From positions 1,984,001-2,048,000 of the forward strand of contig NZ_CP043909.1 of assembly GCF_008630915.1 (NCBI RefSeq): a stretch of 64,000 nt of DNA. Direction: 5' to 3'. A program made the position numbers and the translations under genes. The notes under the pieces are model-generated. The model did not search any database, was not told where the DNA came from, and was given only the letters and a program-made list of their open reading frames with translations. This stretch comes from Acinetobacter suaedae (GTDB lineage Bacteria; Pseudomonadota; Gammaproteobacteria; Pseudomonadales; Moraxellaceae). Shown here piece after piece: positions 28,999 to 38,769 of this stretch. The stretch's first letter is position 1. The number at the start of each line of letters is the position of its first letter.

Positions 28999-29027
28999 AA
29001 AAATCAGCCTGATTGAGGCTGATTTTT
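28998..29027. terminator. Bidirectional terminator between KTSC and alkM-type genes
   Basis: AAAAATCAGCC and GGCTGATTTTT pair around a 7-nt loop and serve both convergent genes. Confidence 0.88.
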
Positions 29028-29036
29028 CTTATCTAT

Positions 29037-30230
29037 CTATGCAGCATCATGCTTTAAGTCATATTTTTCTAACAGTTTCTCTTTTGCTCGTGGATAGACA
29101 TTGATTCTACTTAAGTCTCCTTTATAGTGTTTTATCACACGCTCATCCATAATCTTTGACCACCATGACGGAATAAAAGCAGGTAAAATCATGGCGCCAT
29201 AACCTGCCGGAAGTTGGGGTGCATCATCAAAATGACGCAAGGTCTGAAAACTTCGTGTAGGATTTGCATGATGATCTGAATGACGCTGTAATTGGTACAA
29301 AAATAAATTTGTCACCACATTATTATTGTTCCAGCTATGCTCTGGCAAGGTACGCTCATATTTTCCATTAGCTAATTGCTGACGTTTTAAACCATAGTGC
29401 TCAATATAATTGACTGATTCAAACAAGGTGACAGCATAAGCAGCCTGAGTCATTTGAAATGGTATAGAACGTACACCAAATTTGCTCAACATGACTGCAT
29501 GATAAATTGCAGACATCGCCCAACCATGGATTAATTCATTTTCTTTGCTAAAGAATGGTAATTTTTTCCGCTCTAAGCGATTCTTTTCTATTTCAATAGC
29601 GGACTTAAAGCTACCAATAACTGTTCTTGGCAAGAATTTCCAAAAGCTCTCGCCAAACTGTGAAGAAGCAGGATCTTCAGGTGTCGCAACACGACGATGA
29701 TGTCCATAAGGATGCTCGATACGGAAATGATTATACCCTGATGGTACCAATGCTAAATGTGATAAATAATGCTCTAACTTTCCACTTTTATGACTGAGTT
29801 CATGTGCGGTATTGATCGCAACACCATTGACCATCCCCACCAAAGTACCCAATAAGATTTGATCAGCCACAGATGTATTTTTTCGGCTTGCAAGATAAGC
29901 ACCATAGACATTTGTTGCGTATTGCAAAGGAATATATAACTTCACAATACGTGCATAATAGGGATCAGCTTCTAGATCTGCAATTGCATCCACTGGAGGA
30001 TTTTCAGTGTCCTCACCGATTAATTTATCTAAACTAGGAATCACGCCATGCAAAAATAATGGACCAAATGAAGCAAAAAACTTTTTTGTTTTCTTTGGAC
30101 CAAATTGATACCCCGCCAAACCACTCATTGCGATTGCAGGAACTGCCAATCCCAATAACCACCAATGTCGTTTTTTGTCTCTAAATTTTACAGTTGCTTG
30201 CTCTATATTAAATTGAGTCTGCATATTCAT
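29037..30230 (-). CDS. alkM: Alkane 1-monooxygenase (AlkM/AlkB type)
   Basis: 397 residues. The membrane-bound di-iron histidine boxes are present: HELSH, then the EHPYGHHRRVATPEDPASS signature that marks alkane hydroxylases, and LQRHSDHHANP. Several hydrophobic helices precede them. The enzyme oxidises medium-chain alkanes to 1-alkanols in the inner membrane using electrons from rubredoxin, whose genes are not in the window. It is divergent from an AraC-type regulator, as in the alkR-alkM pair of A. baylyi. GGAG ribosome site. Confidence 0.93.
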   Translation of the reverse strand: MNMQTQFNIEQATVKFRDKKRHWWLLGLAVPAIAMSGLAGYQFGPKKTKKFFASFGPLFLHGVIPSLDKLIGEDTENPPVDAIADLEADPYYARIVKLYIPLQYATNVYGAYLASRKNTSVADQILLGTLVGMVNGVAINTAHELSHKSGKLEHYLSHLALVPSGYNHFRIEHPYGHHRRVATPEDPASSQFGESFWKFLPRTVIGSFKSAIEIEKNRLERKKLPFFSKENELIHGWAMSAIYHAVMLSKFGVRSIPFQMTQAAYAVTLFESVNYIEHYGLKRQQLANGKYERTLPEHSWNNNNVVTNLFLYQLQRHSDHHANPTRSFQTLRHFDDAPQLPAGYGAMILPAFIPSWWSKIMDERVIKHYKGDLSRINVYPRAKEKLLEKYDLKHDAA

Positions 30231-30295
30231 TAGAAACTCCTTCTATCAAATATTGGTTTTCTTGCTTAAATTGTGTTCTTTTAAAGAAACCCTTT

Positions 30296-30334
30296 ATTAT
30301 CATTTTAAGACTTGATATTATCATTTTAAGACTT
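30296..30334. promoter_or_regulatory. Two 18-bp direct repeats with 21-bp period, candidate AlkR sites
   Basis: ATTATCATTTTAAGACTT occurs at 30296-30313 and again, unchanged, at 30317-30334. The 21-bp period equals two helical turns, the spacing of AraC-family half-sites. The pair lies about 66-104 bp upstream of alkM and 15-53 bp upstream of alkR. Confidence 0.65.
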
Positions 30335-30348
30335 TTTGATTAATTAAA

Positions 30349-31368
30349 ATGCAACAACAGCAAATCCCTGTCATTCCATCTCGTTATTATTTACGGCTAA
30401 TTGACATATTAATTCAAACAAATCAATATGATAATGTTTTACTAACTGCCATTAGAGATCAACTTTCCGCATCTGACCTCCTATCTATCCAACAGATTGA
30501 ACAATTCATAGAACTCGGCTTAAGCCTCCCCAATACCAAAGATTTAGCATTCCAATTAGGCAAAAATATTAAACTGAGTTCACACAGCTTAGTAGGCTAT
30601 GCCCTCATGACAAGCCCTCACCTAGAACATGCATTAAAACTTATTGCACAATATTTTAGGTTGATCATGCCAAGCTTTAAGTTATCTATTCAATATTTAA
30701 AAGATCAGCAAAAAGTTGAGTTATTATTTGAACCAATCTTGAAAATGAATAAACAATGCCTAGCTTTTCATATCGAAGCAATTGCCGTCGCTTTTTACTA
30801 CAGTTTATTAGAATTGGCAGGGCAACAGTTACAACGCTATCAAGTCTATCTTAGTGTACCCGAACCAAAATATAAAGAACAGTATGTACATTTAATTAAA
30901 GCCCATTTTACTTTTAACTACTCATGGATTTCAGGTATTCGTGTAGTGATTGATCAACAGCAACTTGCGCTGCCATTACCTCTAGCGGATGCGCATAGTT
31001 TGAAAGTAGTTGAACAACGTTGTCAGGAGCAAATCCAAAAGATCTACCATCAAGGCGAAATTGTAGAATGGGTAAGTATGATGCTACGTCAAGCAAATCA
31101 AATTCCGACATTAAAAGAATGTGCAAAAGTGCTGAATATCTCGACGAAAACCCTACAACGTTATTTGCAGCAGCAAGGTGTTGAATTTCATCGGTTGAAA
31201 CAAGAAATCAGCGTTGAACGGGCAATAGATTTACTTGAGAACTCAAGCTTTACCATTACTCATATTGCTTATGAATTAGGGTATTCCAATCCAGCTAATT
31301 TTACACGTGCATTTCATAAGGTGATGGGATGTAGCCCTCAAAGCTACCGTTTGAATCTTAACAAATAA
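30349..31368 (+). CDS. alkR: AraC/XylS-family regulator of alkane hydroxylase
   Basis: 339 residues. The N-terminal part resembles the OruR-type sensing domain; the C-terminal double helix-turn-helix runs from about residue 235 (LKECAKVLNISTKTLQRYL, then ITHIAYELGYSNPANFTRAFHK) to the conserved GCSPQSYR. It is divergent from the alkane hydroxylase gene, as in Acinetobacter baylyi where AlkR is needed for alkM expression. The gene name rests on this context. Direct repeats suited to AraC-type binding lie in the shared promoter. Confidence 0.88.
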   Translation: MQQQQIPVIPSRYYLRLIDILIQTNQYDNVLLTAIRDQLSASDLLSIQQIEQFIELGLSLPNTKDLAFQLGKNIKLSSHSLVGYALMTSPHLEHALKLIAQYFRLIMPSFKLSIQYLKDQQKVELLFEPILKMNKQCLAFHIEAIAVAFYYSLLELAGQQLQRYQVYLSVPEPKYKEQYVHLIKAHFTFNYSWISGIRVVIDQQQLALPLPLADAHSLKVVEQRCQEQIQKIYHQGEIVEWVSMMLRQANQIPTLKECAKVLNISTKTLQRYLQQQGVEFHRLKQEISVERAIDLLENSSFTITHIAYELGYSNPANFTRAFHKVMGCSPQSYRLNLNK

Positions 31369-31371
31369 TAA

Positions 31372-31959
31372 TTATCGAGCAACCACTAAACATAGACCAG
31401 CACCCACAGGTAAAATGGTACTCATAAAGTTATCATCCAGTCGTATTAACTCTAACATTTCCTTTACTTCAGCCGCATGAGAAATGACGTTATCGATGAT
31501 TAAACTACTACCACAAGACTGCATTAAACGTTTTAAATCTTCCCAATAACTGACATAACTGCCGCGCTCAGCATCCAATAAGATGAAATCAAATGGATCA
31601 TTCGCTTCCGCCAAATAAACAGATGCATCCCCTACCCAGAAATCAATAAAGTGCTCTAAGCCAAACTCCTCAGCGTATTTTTTTGCCTGAGCACTGCGAA
31701 ACGCATTAATTTCTAAAGTCTGAACTTTAGCACCTACAGCCTTGGCTGCTTCAGCCAGCCATAGTGTTGAATACCCAGTCGATGTTCCTATTTCTAAAAT
31801 TCGTTTAGATTGTTGTGAACGCACCAACATAGCCAGCAACTTTGCAGATTCTGCTTCAATATTGCGATAACGCTTTAAACGATCAGACTGTCGAGCATCA
31901 TGCTGTTTAAATTCATCATACAAATCAGCAATACGTTGCAAAAAAACTGTGCTGGTCAT
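31372..31959 (-). CDS. SAM-dependent O-methyltransferase-type enzyme
   Basis: 195 residues with a class I Rossmann methyltransferase core: the SAM motif ILEIGTSTGYSTLWLA near residue 55, an acidic second-strand end (TLEIN), and DFILLDAERGSY near 123, as in the caffeoyl-CoA/catechol O-methyltransferase-like group. The substrate is unknown. A GGGAG ribosome site precedes the ATG. It converges with alkR, leaving only 3 bp between the stops, and follows a DUF1653 gene. Confidence 0.8.
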   Translation of the reverse strand: MTSTVFLQRIADLYDEFKQHDARQSDRLKRYRNIEAESAKLLAMLVRSQQSKRILEIGTSTGYSTLWLAEAAKAVGAKVQTLEINAFRSAQAKKYAEEFGLEHFIDFWVGDASVYLAEANDPFDFILLDAERGSYVSYWEDLKRLMQSCGSSLIIDNVISHAAEVKEMLELIRLDDNFMSTILPVGAGLCLVVAR

Positions 31960-32003
31960 ATTTAGACTCTCCCATGATGCTCAAAACTTAATGCTTAGTA
32001 CAA

Positions 32004-32222
32004 TTAAGTGCTTTGTAGTAACTTAAATCGTGGTATGACCTGACCATCTTCAAGCTGGACAGTCTCTTTGAACATACCCAGTGGACGCACCCACATTGAA
32101 TAATCACCATATAAACATTGATAAACCACCAACTCTTCTTCCGTTTCACTATGTCGTGCCACATGAAAAACTTGATAAAGTTGTCCTTTATAATGCTGAT
32201 AGATACCACGTTGTAATGTCAT
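32004..32222 (-). CDS. DUF1653-domain protein
   Basis: 72 residues, matching the DUF1653 family from end to end: [30 protein letters not shown], then [11 protein letters not shown] and the closing PRFK. These small proteins are widespread and of unknown function. A ribosome site AAGG lies 8 bp upstream. A second overlapping frame covers the same DNA but has no family match. It precedes the methyltransferase gene in the same direction. Confidence 0.85.
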   Translation of the reverse strand: MTLQRGIYQHYKGQLYQVFHVARHSETEEELVVYQCLYGDYSMWVRPLGMFKETVQLEDGQVIPRFKLLQST

Positions 32223-32456
32223 ATGACTTGCCTTCTAGTTATGCCATGAAATGATTGCAGTTATATAACAAGTTTAAGTGCAATTCATAATTGATCACTT
32301 GCTAAATGATTAAAAAACACCATATTTTAACTTAAAATTCAAAAAACCGATTGAACTCATAAAAACATACTGTTTCCTCTATGCTGAACTTTTGCGTACT
32401 ATAGCCCCATGAAATTAATTTAGCCGACTTGAACTGCTTAGAATTTGGAGATTTGC

Positions 32457-34022
32457 ATGTTAGATCAAAATATTAAAACTCAATTAAAAGCTTACTTAGA
32501 ACGTTTAGAAAGTCCAATCGAGTTGGTGGCTGCTTTAGATGATTCAGATAAAGCTGCGAAAGTAAAAGAACTCGTGACTGAAATTGCTGAACTGTCTGAT
32601 CAAGTTACGGCGCGTTTTGACGGTTCAAACGCTCGCCGTCCGAGTTTTGGTGTTGCCAAAGCAGGTGAACAACCGCGTGTGTTCTTTGCGGGTTTACCAA
32701 TGGGACATGAGTTTACCTCTTTGATCTTGGCATTGTTACAAGTTTCAGGCTACGCACCTAAAGTTTCTGATGAGGTTTTAAATCAGATCAAAGGCTTAAA
32801 TCTTAAAGCAAACTTTGATGTGTTTATTTCATTGAGCTGCCATAACTGTCCAGATGTAGTTCAAGCCTTGAACTTGATTGCTATTTATAACCCAAATACC
32901 ACGACCACCATGATTGATGGTGCGTTCTTCCAAGATGAAGTGGAACAACGCAAAATCTTGGCCGTGCCAATGGTGTTCCAAGATGAGCAACATATCGGTC
33001 AAGGTCGCATGACTTTGGAAGAAATCATTGCCAAGTTAGACAGTAACTCAGCAGAAAAAGATGCTGCGATGATCAATGCCAAAGATGCATTTGATGTCTT
33101 GGTGATTGGCGGTGGTCCTGCGGGTGCAACTGCGGCAATCTATGCGGCACGTAAAGGAATTAAAACAGGTATCGTCGCTGAGCGCTTTGGTGGTCAGGTC
33201 ATGGATACCATGGACATTGAAAACTTTACCTCAGTGCAAAAGACCCAAGGTCCAAAGTTTGCGGCTGAAATGGAAGCACATGTCCGTGAGTATGATGTCG
33301 ATATCATGAACCTTCAACGTGTGAGCAAAGTGACTGGTGCGGATCAAACAGCAACGGGCTTGGTTGAGGTTGAACTGGAGAATGGTGCCAAACTAGAATC
33401 CAAAACCATTATTCTTTCAACTGGTGCACGTTGGAGAGAGATGAATGTACCAGGTGAAGCTGAATATCGTACCCGTGGTGTCGCTTATTGCCCGCACTGT
33501 GATGGTCCATTGTTCAAAGGTAAACGTGTTGCTGTGATTGGTGGTGGTAACTCTGGTGTGGAAGCTGCGATTGATCTTGCTGGGATTGTTGAACATGTAA
33601 CCTTGGTTGAGTTCGACACCAAACTTCGAGCTGATCAAGTATTACAAGATAAGTTAAACAGCTTATCTAATACGACGGTGATCATGAATGCATTGAGTAC
33701 TGAAGTGCTTGGAGATGGTTCACAAGTGACTGGCTTGAAGTATAAAGATCGCGCTACAGACGAAGAACATGTGGTTGAGCTTGCAGGGATCTTTGTTCAA
33801 ATTGGTTTATTACCAAATACAGATTTCTTAAAAGACAGCGCTATTGAATTGAGTAATCGTGGTGAGATCATGGTGAATGATCGCAATGAAACCAATGTGA
33901 AAGGTGTTTTTGCTGCAGGTGACTGTACTACAGTGCCTTATAAGCAAATCATCATTGCCACAGGTGAAGGCGCGAAAGCATCGCTCTCTGCTTTTGATTA
34001 TATGATTCGTTCTGGCGTTTAA
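32457..34022 (+). CDS. ahpF: Alkyl hydroperoxide reductase subunit F
   Basis: 521 residues from the ATG at 32457, which has a TTGGAG site; the family length agrees. The N-terminal thioredoxin-like double domain has CHNC near residue 128, followed by the FAD motif [10 protein letters not shown] near 210 and the redox CPHC near 340, then the NAD-binding [10 protein letters not shown]. AhpF passes electrons from NADH to AhpC. It is unlinked from ahpC, with five other genes between. Confidence 0.97.
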   Translation: MLDQNIKTQLKAYLERLESPIELVAALDDSDKAAKVKELVTEIAELSDQVTARFDGSNARRPSFGVAKAGEQPRVFFAGLPMGHEFTSLILALLQVSGYAPKVSDEVLNQIKGLNLKANFDVFISLSCHNCPDVVQALNLIAIYNPNTTTTMIDGAFFQDEVEQRKILAVPMVFQDEQHIGQGRMTLEEIIAKLDSNSAEKDAAMINAKDAFDVLVIGGGPAGATAAIYAARKGIKTGIVAERFGGQVMDTMDIENFTSVQKTQGPKFAAEMEAHVREYDVDIMNLQRVSKVTGADQTATGLVEVELENGAKLESKTIILSTGARWREMNVPGEAEYRTRGVAYCPHCDGPLFKGKRVAVIGGGNSGVEAAIDLAGIVEHVTLVEFDTKLRADQVLQDKLNSLSNTTVIMNALSTEVLGDGSQVTGLKYKDRATDEEHVVELAGIFVQIGLLPNTDFLKDSAIELSNRGEIMVNDRNETNVKGVFAAGDCTTVPYKQIIIATGEGAKASLSAFDYMIRSGV

Positions 34023-34042
34023 ACTGCTTTAAAAAACATGTG

Positions 34043-34079
34043 CACGCATTTACATTTCTCAGTGTAAGTGCGTGTTTTT
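34043..34079 (+). terminator. Terminator of ahpF
   Basis: CACGCATTTACA pairs imperfectly with TGTAAGTGCGTG, followed by five T residues. Confidence 0.75.
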
Positions 34080-34173
34080 ACAAGTTATCAACAAATTTTC
34101 AACTTTCTTATTCCTAAACTTTGTGTTTATATTTTTGTTATCCACTTTTTGGATGCCACAACGAAAAGGAAAT

Positions 34174-34491
34174 ATGAAAATGAATAAATTACTTGTTGCT
34201 TTAGGTCTTGCTGCGACTGTTGCTCTTGTTGGATGTAGTAAAGAAAAAGCGCCTGAAACAGGTGCAACAACTGGTGAACACTTAGAGCATGCTGCTGAAC
34301 AAGCAGGTCATGATGTTGCAACTGCTGTCGATTCGGCTGCTGATCAAATCGATGCTGCTGCTGACCACACTGCAACTGCAACGGCTGAAGCTGCTGCAGA
34401 AACCGAAGCTGCTGCACGTGATGCCGCTGCGAATGTTGCGGGTACGGTTGAATCTGCTGCTGCTGATGTAAAAGAAAAAGCTCAGCAATAA
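34174..34491 (+). CDS. Alanine-rich small lipoprotein
   Basis: 105 residues from the ATG at 34174 (AAAGGA site). The N-terminus is a lipoprotein signal with lipobox LVGC near residue 22. The remainder is low-complexity and rich in Ala, Glu and Thr (repeating HAAEQAG, AADQIDAAADH, AAAETEAAA), predicted as one long amphipathic helix or coiled coil. It is probably in the outer membrane facing the periplasm. Function unknown; Lpp- or entericidin-like structural roles are only guesses. Confidence 0.75.
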   Translation: MKMNKLLVALGLAATVALVGCSKEKAPETGATTGEHLEHAAEQAGHDVATAVDSAADQIDAAADHTATATAEAAAETEAAARDAAANVAGTVESAAADVKEKAQQ

Positions 34492-34503
34492 TCTATTGAA
34501 ACT

Positions 34504-34539
34504 AAAAAGCCTCTGTCATTCACTGATCAGAGGCTTTTT
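34504..34539. terminator. Bidirectional terminator between lipoprotein and GST genes
   Basis: AAAAAGCCTCTG and CAGAGGCTTTTT form a perfect 12-bp stem that serves both convergent genes. Confidence 0.9.
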
Positions 34540-34555
34540 AATGCTATATGGATAA

Positions 34556-35167
34556 TTAACCCAATAAACCTTCATCTCGCATTGCAATCTGAACGGATTG
34601 ACGCTCTGCAACTTTATTACGTAGCGCAATGATATTGATATAAGGTGTTAGATCATGCTCAATATGATTTGACCAATTTGTTAATACAAATAAGTATGCA
34701 TCTGCTGGGCCAAAGTTATCATCAACTAAATAATCATACTCAGACTCAGCTAAATAATTATCAATATATTTGAGTAGACGATCAATCTCTGCATACGCTT
34801 TGGTTTTCTCATCATTGGTTAATTGACCACTAAAGAAAACAGCATATGCATCATGCAACTCTGAGTTTAAATATCCTAACCACTCAAGAACTTTCGCACG
34901 TCCCATGCCTGATGGCGGAATTAAATCTTGCTTAGGATCATGCTGAGCCAAAAACGGTAAAATTGCCACATTTTCAGTTAACATTAAACCCGGATTAATT
35001 TCTAAAGCAGGTACATAACCTTTCGGGTTGATTTCATAATAATCCACACCTTTTTCGGTTTTATGTGTTTTTAAATCAACGCGTTCTAAATCAAAATCTA
35101 CATTTATTTCATTTAAAATAATATGTGCTGCCAATGAGCAAGCACCAGGTGAATAATACAACTTCAT
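34556..35167 (-). CDS. Glutathione S-transferase
   Basis: 203 residues, typical GST length. The N-terminal thioredoxin-like domain (about 1-80) has YYSPGACSLAAHI, with the conserved Ser/Cys in the catalytic loop as in beta-class bacterial GSTs, and ... NPKGYVPALE with cis-Pro, then LTENVAIL. The C-terminal all-helical domain follows. GSTs conjugate glutathione to electrophiles or reduce peroxides. An AAGGA site precedes the ATG. The exact substrate is unknown. Confidence 0.88.
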   Translation of the reverse strand: MKLYYSPGACSLAAHIILNEINVDFDLERVDLKTHKTEKGVDYYEINPKGYVPALEINPGLMLTENVAILPFLAQHDPKQDLIPPSGMGRAKVLEWLGYLNSELHDAYAVFFSGQLTNDEKTKAYAEIDRLLKYIDNYLAESEYDYLVDDNFGPADAYLFVLTNWSNHIEHDLTPYINIIALRNKVAERQSVQIAMRDEGLLG

Positions 35168-35365
35168 GTTTGATCCTTGTTATCTAACTCTTATGTTCTA
35201 AAACGCTTGACCAAAATTTGCAAAGTATGTTTTCACAAATTTGTCAATAAACGTAAAATGCCTGTTCATCTGACTATTGGCGAATTTATGCGATTTTGCA
35301 AGTAGTCTTATGTCAACTTTTTATAGTGATCGTATACATCCTGTTCAAATAAACTTAATTGTTTA

Positions 35366-35391
35366 GAAGAGCAGATCATTTTCTACTCTTC
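35366..35391. other. Stem-loop downstream of the ExeM-type gene
   Basis: GAAGAGCAG pairs with CTACTCTTC (one wobble) around an 8-nt loop. It lies beyond the exeM-type stop codon on the minus strand but lacks a T tract, so termination is uncertain. Confidence 0.35.
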
Positions 35392-35406
35392 TCAGTATTG
35401 AACCAA

Positions 35407-37869
35407 TTAAACTTTCACTTTTCGAGAACGTAACGAATAACCCGTAAGCCCCAATAATCCTAATATCGACAACCATCCAAAACTTCCTGAAGAACTTTTT
35501 TGGGTAGATGGCTTATTCTCAGTATCTTGTAAATCAATATCCACAATCACAGGGTCATGATCGGAAGAGCGATAAGGGTCTTCTGCGAAGAATAAGGCCT
35601 TTTGCTCATCGGTTTTATATTCTTCGTTATAATCCAAAACGGTTGGCTCATCCGCATTGATATGCCAAGCAAAAGCTTTTTTGACCTTACTGTAAAGATT
35701 AGAATCCGCAATGGCATGGTCTAAATTACCAGCGCCACCATAACCGTCAGCATTACTGGATACACCAAACACATAGCTATAGGCCTGTTCACCTTGTCCA
35801 ATCGTTTTGTCATTCAATAGCACTTTATAATTTGCTTTTTCTAGAGCCAAGATTGGGTCTTCTTTGGCATAACTATTCATATCACCTAATAACAAAATAT
35901 TTGGCGTTTCAACTTGAGTTGGATTTTTTGCTGCCCATTGAATTAATTGCTCCACCGCCTTAACACGTGTTGGATTCCAACATCCCTGCCCATCTTTCTG
36001 ATCTGCATCTAGTGATGCTGCATTTACTCCAGAACAGCTTTTAGATTTAAGGTGATTCGGTATCACCGTCAACATTTGCTTTCCTGAAATAGGCTGGAAG
36101 GTTTGCGCAATTGTGGTTCTGTTTTTATCTCCCAAATCCAAAACCACAGGTTTATTTACAGGTTTGACACGCTTACTGTTATAAATAATTGCGACCGCAA
36201 TCGCATCTGTACCCAAACGATCTAAGTTTTCTGGTACCACATAACGCCAATCCGTACCTAAAGCACGAGTGAGATAAGCAATCGCACTGTCTTCGCCAAA
36301 ACCATTGTTGGCAATCTCCATTAGACCATAAATATCAGCATCAATTGCTCGCATCGCACTGACAATCTTACGATGTTGTTTATCAAACTCTGCTTGCGAA
36401 GTTGCACCACGCTCAGTTGGAAAACCATTTTTACCATTATCGTAATTCAGGACATTGAATGCTGCCGCACGAATTAACTTATCTTCTTTGGCAATTACAG
36501 TTGGCCGTTCTGGTGTAGGTTTAATAATCGTCGGAAGATTACCATCTTGAATTGGTTGAATACGCCAACCATTGAATCGGTATTCTAAGATACCTTCAAC
36601 ATTTTGTAGTTGATGCCCAACCCTCAATGTATTGGCTGCACTAAAATTCTGAGGTAACCACGGTGTTCTGTTTTGATTGTTGTAACCGTCATCTAAAATA
36701 ATTTTTGATAATAAATTTTTCTGTGCTAACTCTTTTGCTTCGTTAGATAATGGTGCATGTAAGTTAGTTGGAATATACAAGCGCCCTAAGCTTAAAGATA
36801 ATTCGCCAAAACGACCATAATTATAGTTTTCACTGATGGTTAAGCTTTGTGGAAGTTTAACCAACATGCCCTGATAACGTTGTGGAGAGTTTTCAGTTAA
36901 TTCTGTCAGACTTCTAAAAGGTAAATTCAAACTGATTGGCTGAATCTGACCTAACATATTGAAGTTACAAGTTTGAATGTCTTGCTGAATTTGATCGATT
37001 TGCAATTGATTTTGATAAGCGGTTAGGCGTCCTCGTAAAACCACTTCATCACCGACTTTCCCACCTTTAATCGTACTACTTGCTGGTATATAGACGAAAA
37101 TGGCGTTGCTGATATTCGCCTTCGCTTTGCTATCTGGTGTTTGTACATAAAAACCCGAGAAGCCATTGTTATAACGATAATCTGCGGTAATCACACCACG
37201 TACCGTATAATTCTGCCCCTGTGTTGCTTGCTGATTTAGATCAGCGATTGCAGTATTTGAACTAGAACAACTAATCGTCTCATCGGTAGGCGGCGGTGTT
37301 GTAGATCCTGTGAGATTGGAAAAATCATTTCGATCTGTCCAAGCTTTCCATGCGCTGTCTAAATCAAAACTTGTTGTTGGATCAATCTCAGTCGCGGGAT
37401 TTGTGTTTTGCAGGCGGGTAAAACTATTGCCTTTGCTAAACACGGTATTTCCCCAACCATTCACAGGCTGCTCACCGACTCGCCCAAAACGATCAACAAC
37501 TTTGCCCTTATGTACCAGTACAATTGCATCATCCCCATTGAATGATAATGCTGCAACCTGATTGACCTGAGAGCCTAGTACTGCTTGTAATTCAGTACGA
37601 CCAACTAGAAATTTGGCTTGACTCGCCAACGTACCTTGTAGCTGGAAAGCCACAGTTTTCGTCAATGCACCATTATTAAACTGCTGAATTTCATATTCAG
37701 CCAAATTTGCAGCTGTCGCATCTGGATTGTAGATTTCCAAGCCTTTTTTATTACTACTACCATCCACATATTGGCTAAACATCAGTTGAGCATATGCTTG
37801 TGAAAAAGCTGAACAAGCGCCAAGAAGACCAAGGCAAACAGTGACTGTACGCAATTTAAATGTTTTCAT
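35407..37869 (-). CDS. ExeM/NucH-type extracellular endonuclease
   Basis: 820 residues. Signal peptide (residues 1-27, ending AYAQ), a lamin-tail-like domain (about 28-150: VDGSSNKKGLEIYNPDA), an OB-fold region (about 200-440), and an endonuclease/exonuclease/phosphatase domain (about 470-780) with AFNVLNYDN, GLMEIANNG, LLGDMNSY and SSDHDPVIVDI. The last residues (SFGWLSILGLLGLTGYSLRSRK) form a GlyGly-CTERM-like sorting tail, removed by rhombosortase in other bacteria. It likely degrades extracellular DNA, for nutrition or biofilm turnover. Confidence 0.88.
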   Translation of the reverse strand: MKTFKLRTVTVCLGLLGACSAFSQAYAQLMFSQYVDGSSNKKGLEIYNPDATAANLAEYEIQQFNNGALTKTVAFQLQGTLASQAKFLVGRTELQAVLGSQVNQVAALSFNGDDAIVLVHKGKVVDRFGRVGEQPVNGWGNTVFSKGNSFTRLQNTNPATEIDPTTSFDLDSAWKAWTDRNDFSNLTGSTTPPPTDETISCSSSNTAIADLNQQATQGQNYTVRGVITADYRYNNGFSGFYVQTPDSKAKANISNAIFVYIPASSTIKGGKVGDEVVLRGRLTAYQNQLQIDQIQQDIQTCNFNMLGQIQPISLNLPFRSLTELTENSPQRYQGMLVKLPQSLTISENYNYGRFGELSLSLGRLYIPTNLHAPLSNEAKELAQKNLLSKIILDDGYNNQNRTPWLPQNFSAANTLRVGHQLQNVEGILEYRFNGWRIQPIQDGNLPTIIKPTPERPTVIAKEDKLIRAAAFNVLNYDNGKNGFPTERGATSQAEFDKQHRKIVSAMRAIDADIYGLMEIANNGFGEDSAIAYLTRALGTDWRYVVPENLDRLGTDAIAVAIIYNSKRVKPVNKPVVLDLGDKNRTTIAQTFQPISGKQMLTVIPNHLKSKSCSGVNAASLDADQKDGQGCWNPTRVKAVEQLIQWAAKNPTQVETPNILLLGDMNSYAKEDPILALEKANYKVLLNDKTIGQGEQAYSYVFGVSSNADGYGGAGNLDHAIADSNLYSKVKKAFAWHINADEPTVLDYNEEYKTDEQKALFFAEDPYRSSDHDPVIVDIDLQDTENKPSTQKSSSGSFGWLSILGLLGLTGYSLRSRKVKV

Positions 37870-38052
37870 CGTATTTTACTTTATATTCAAATCGCCATTA
37901 GCCTATTCAATCTTTGTGACATCTGGATGAAGAATTGCTTGCATGTCTTCAGTAATTTTAAAAATGATTGAGCAAATAAAATCATTTAAAGATTTGACTT
38001 GACCCCGTGAACACTTAAAATACGCCTTTTCTATCTTTATATCTCCAGAATC

Positions 38053-38769
38053 ATGTCAACCGATCAGTTAGAAACGCAAATTACCGAACTCGACAATTTG
38101 CCAGAGCACCGTGAAATTGTGACATTTATGCGTCGTTCAGCACCGCTCAACACTTCACAACGCACTGCTTTAGAAAATTATCGTGATTTAATTTTGGAAT
38201 ATCCTGTTGGCGATCTACGTCAGCATTTTGAACATCCTGAACGCCCTCTAACCGTCGAAATTGGTTTTGGTATGGGACGTTCTTTGGTTTTGATGGCAAA
38301 AGCGAATCCTGAACGTAACTTTGTTGGGATCGAGGTACATGTCCCTGGTATCGCACAATGTGTTTATGAAGCGGGCATGGCCGAGCTAAAAAACTTACGT
38401 GTACTGGATGCTGATGCGATTCAAGTACTTCGTGAGATGCCTGATAATAGTATCGACTGTGTACAACTATATTTCCCTGATCCATGGCAAAAAAAGCGTC
38501 ATTTTAAACGTCGTTTTGTGATCCATGAACGCATGCAATTGGTTGAACAGAAACTCGCGTTAGGTGGAACATTCCACGCTGCAACCGATTGGGAACCATA
38601 TGCAGAGTGGATGCTTGATGTTTTAGACAATCGCCCAAATTTGGAAAACTTGGCAGGTAAAGGCAATAGCTACCCTCGCCCAGACTGGCGTCCTGTGACA
38701 AAATTCGAGCGTCGTGGTATCGAGTCTGGTCACAAAATCAATGATTTCATTTTTAAGAAAATAAATTAG
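38053..38769 (+). CDS. trmB: tRNA (guanine-N7)-methyltransferase
   Basis: 238 residues. It has the SAM-binding segment VEIGFGMGRSLVLMAK near residue 70, GIEVHVPGIAQ, and the FPDPWQKKRHFKRR motif near 140 that is specific to TrmB. It makes m7G46 in the variable loop of many tRNAs. No strong ribosome site is evident before the ATG. A strong terminator follows. The neighbours do not suggest an operon. Confidence 0.95.
   Translation: MSTDQLETQITELDNLPEHREIVTFMRRSAPLNTSQRTALENYRDLILEYPVGDLRQHFEHPERPLTVEIGFGMGRSLVLMAKANPERNFVGIEVHVPGIAQCVYEAGMAELKNLRVLDADAIQVLREMPDNSIDCVQLYFPDPWQKKRHFKRRFVIHERMQLVEQKLALGGTFHAATDWEPYAEWMLDVLDNRPNLENLAGKGNSYPRPDWRPVTKFERRGIESGHKINDFIFKKIN

Noticed and set aside
31988..32209. 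Overlapping minus-strand frame in the DUF1653 gene
   Set aside because: It is out of frame with the recognisable DUF1653 protein and has no ribosome site.
32376..32406. CTAT-N18-ATAG upstream of ahpF as an OxyR site
   Set aside because: The order and spacing do not match the ATAG-N7-CTAT-N7-ATAG-N7-CTAT pattern.
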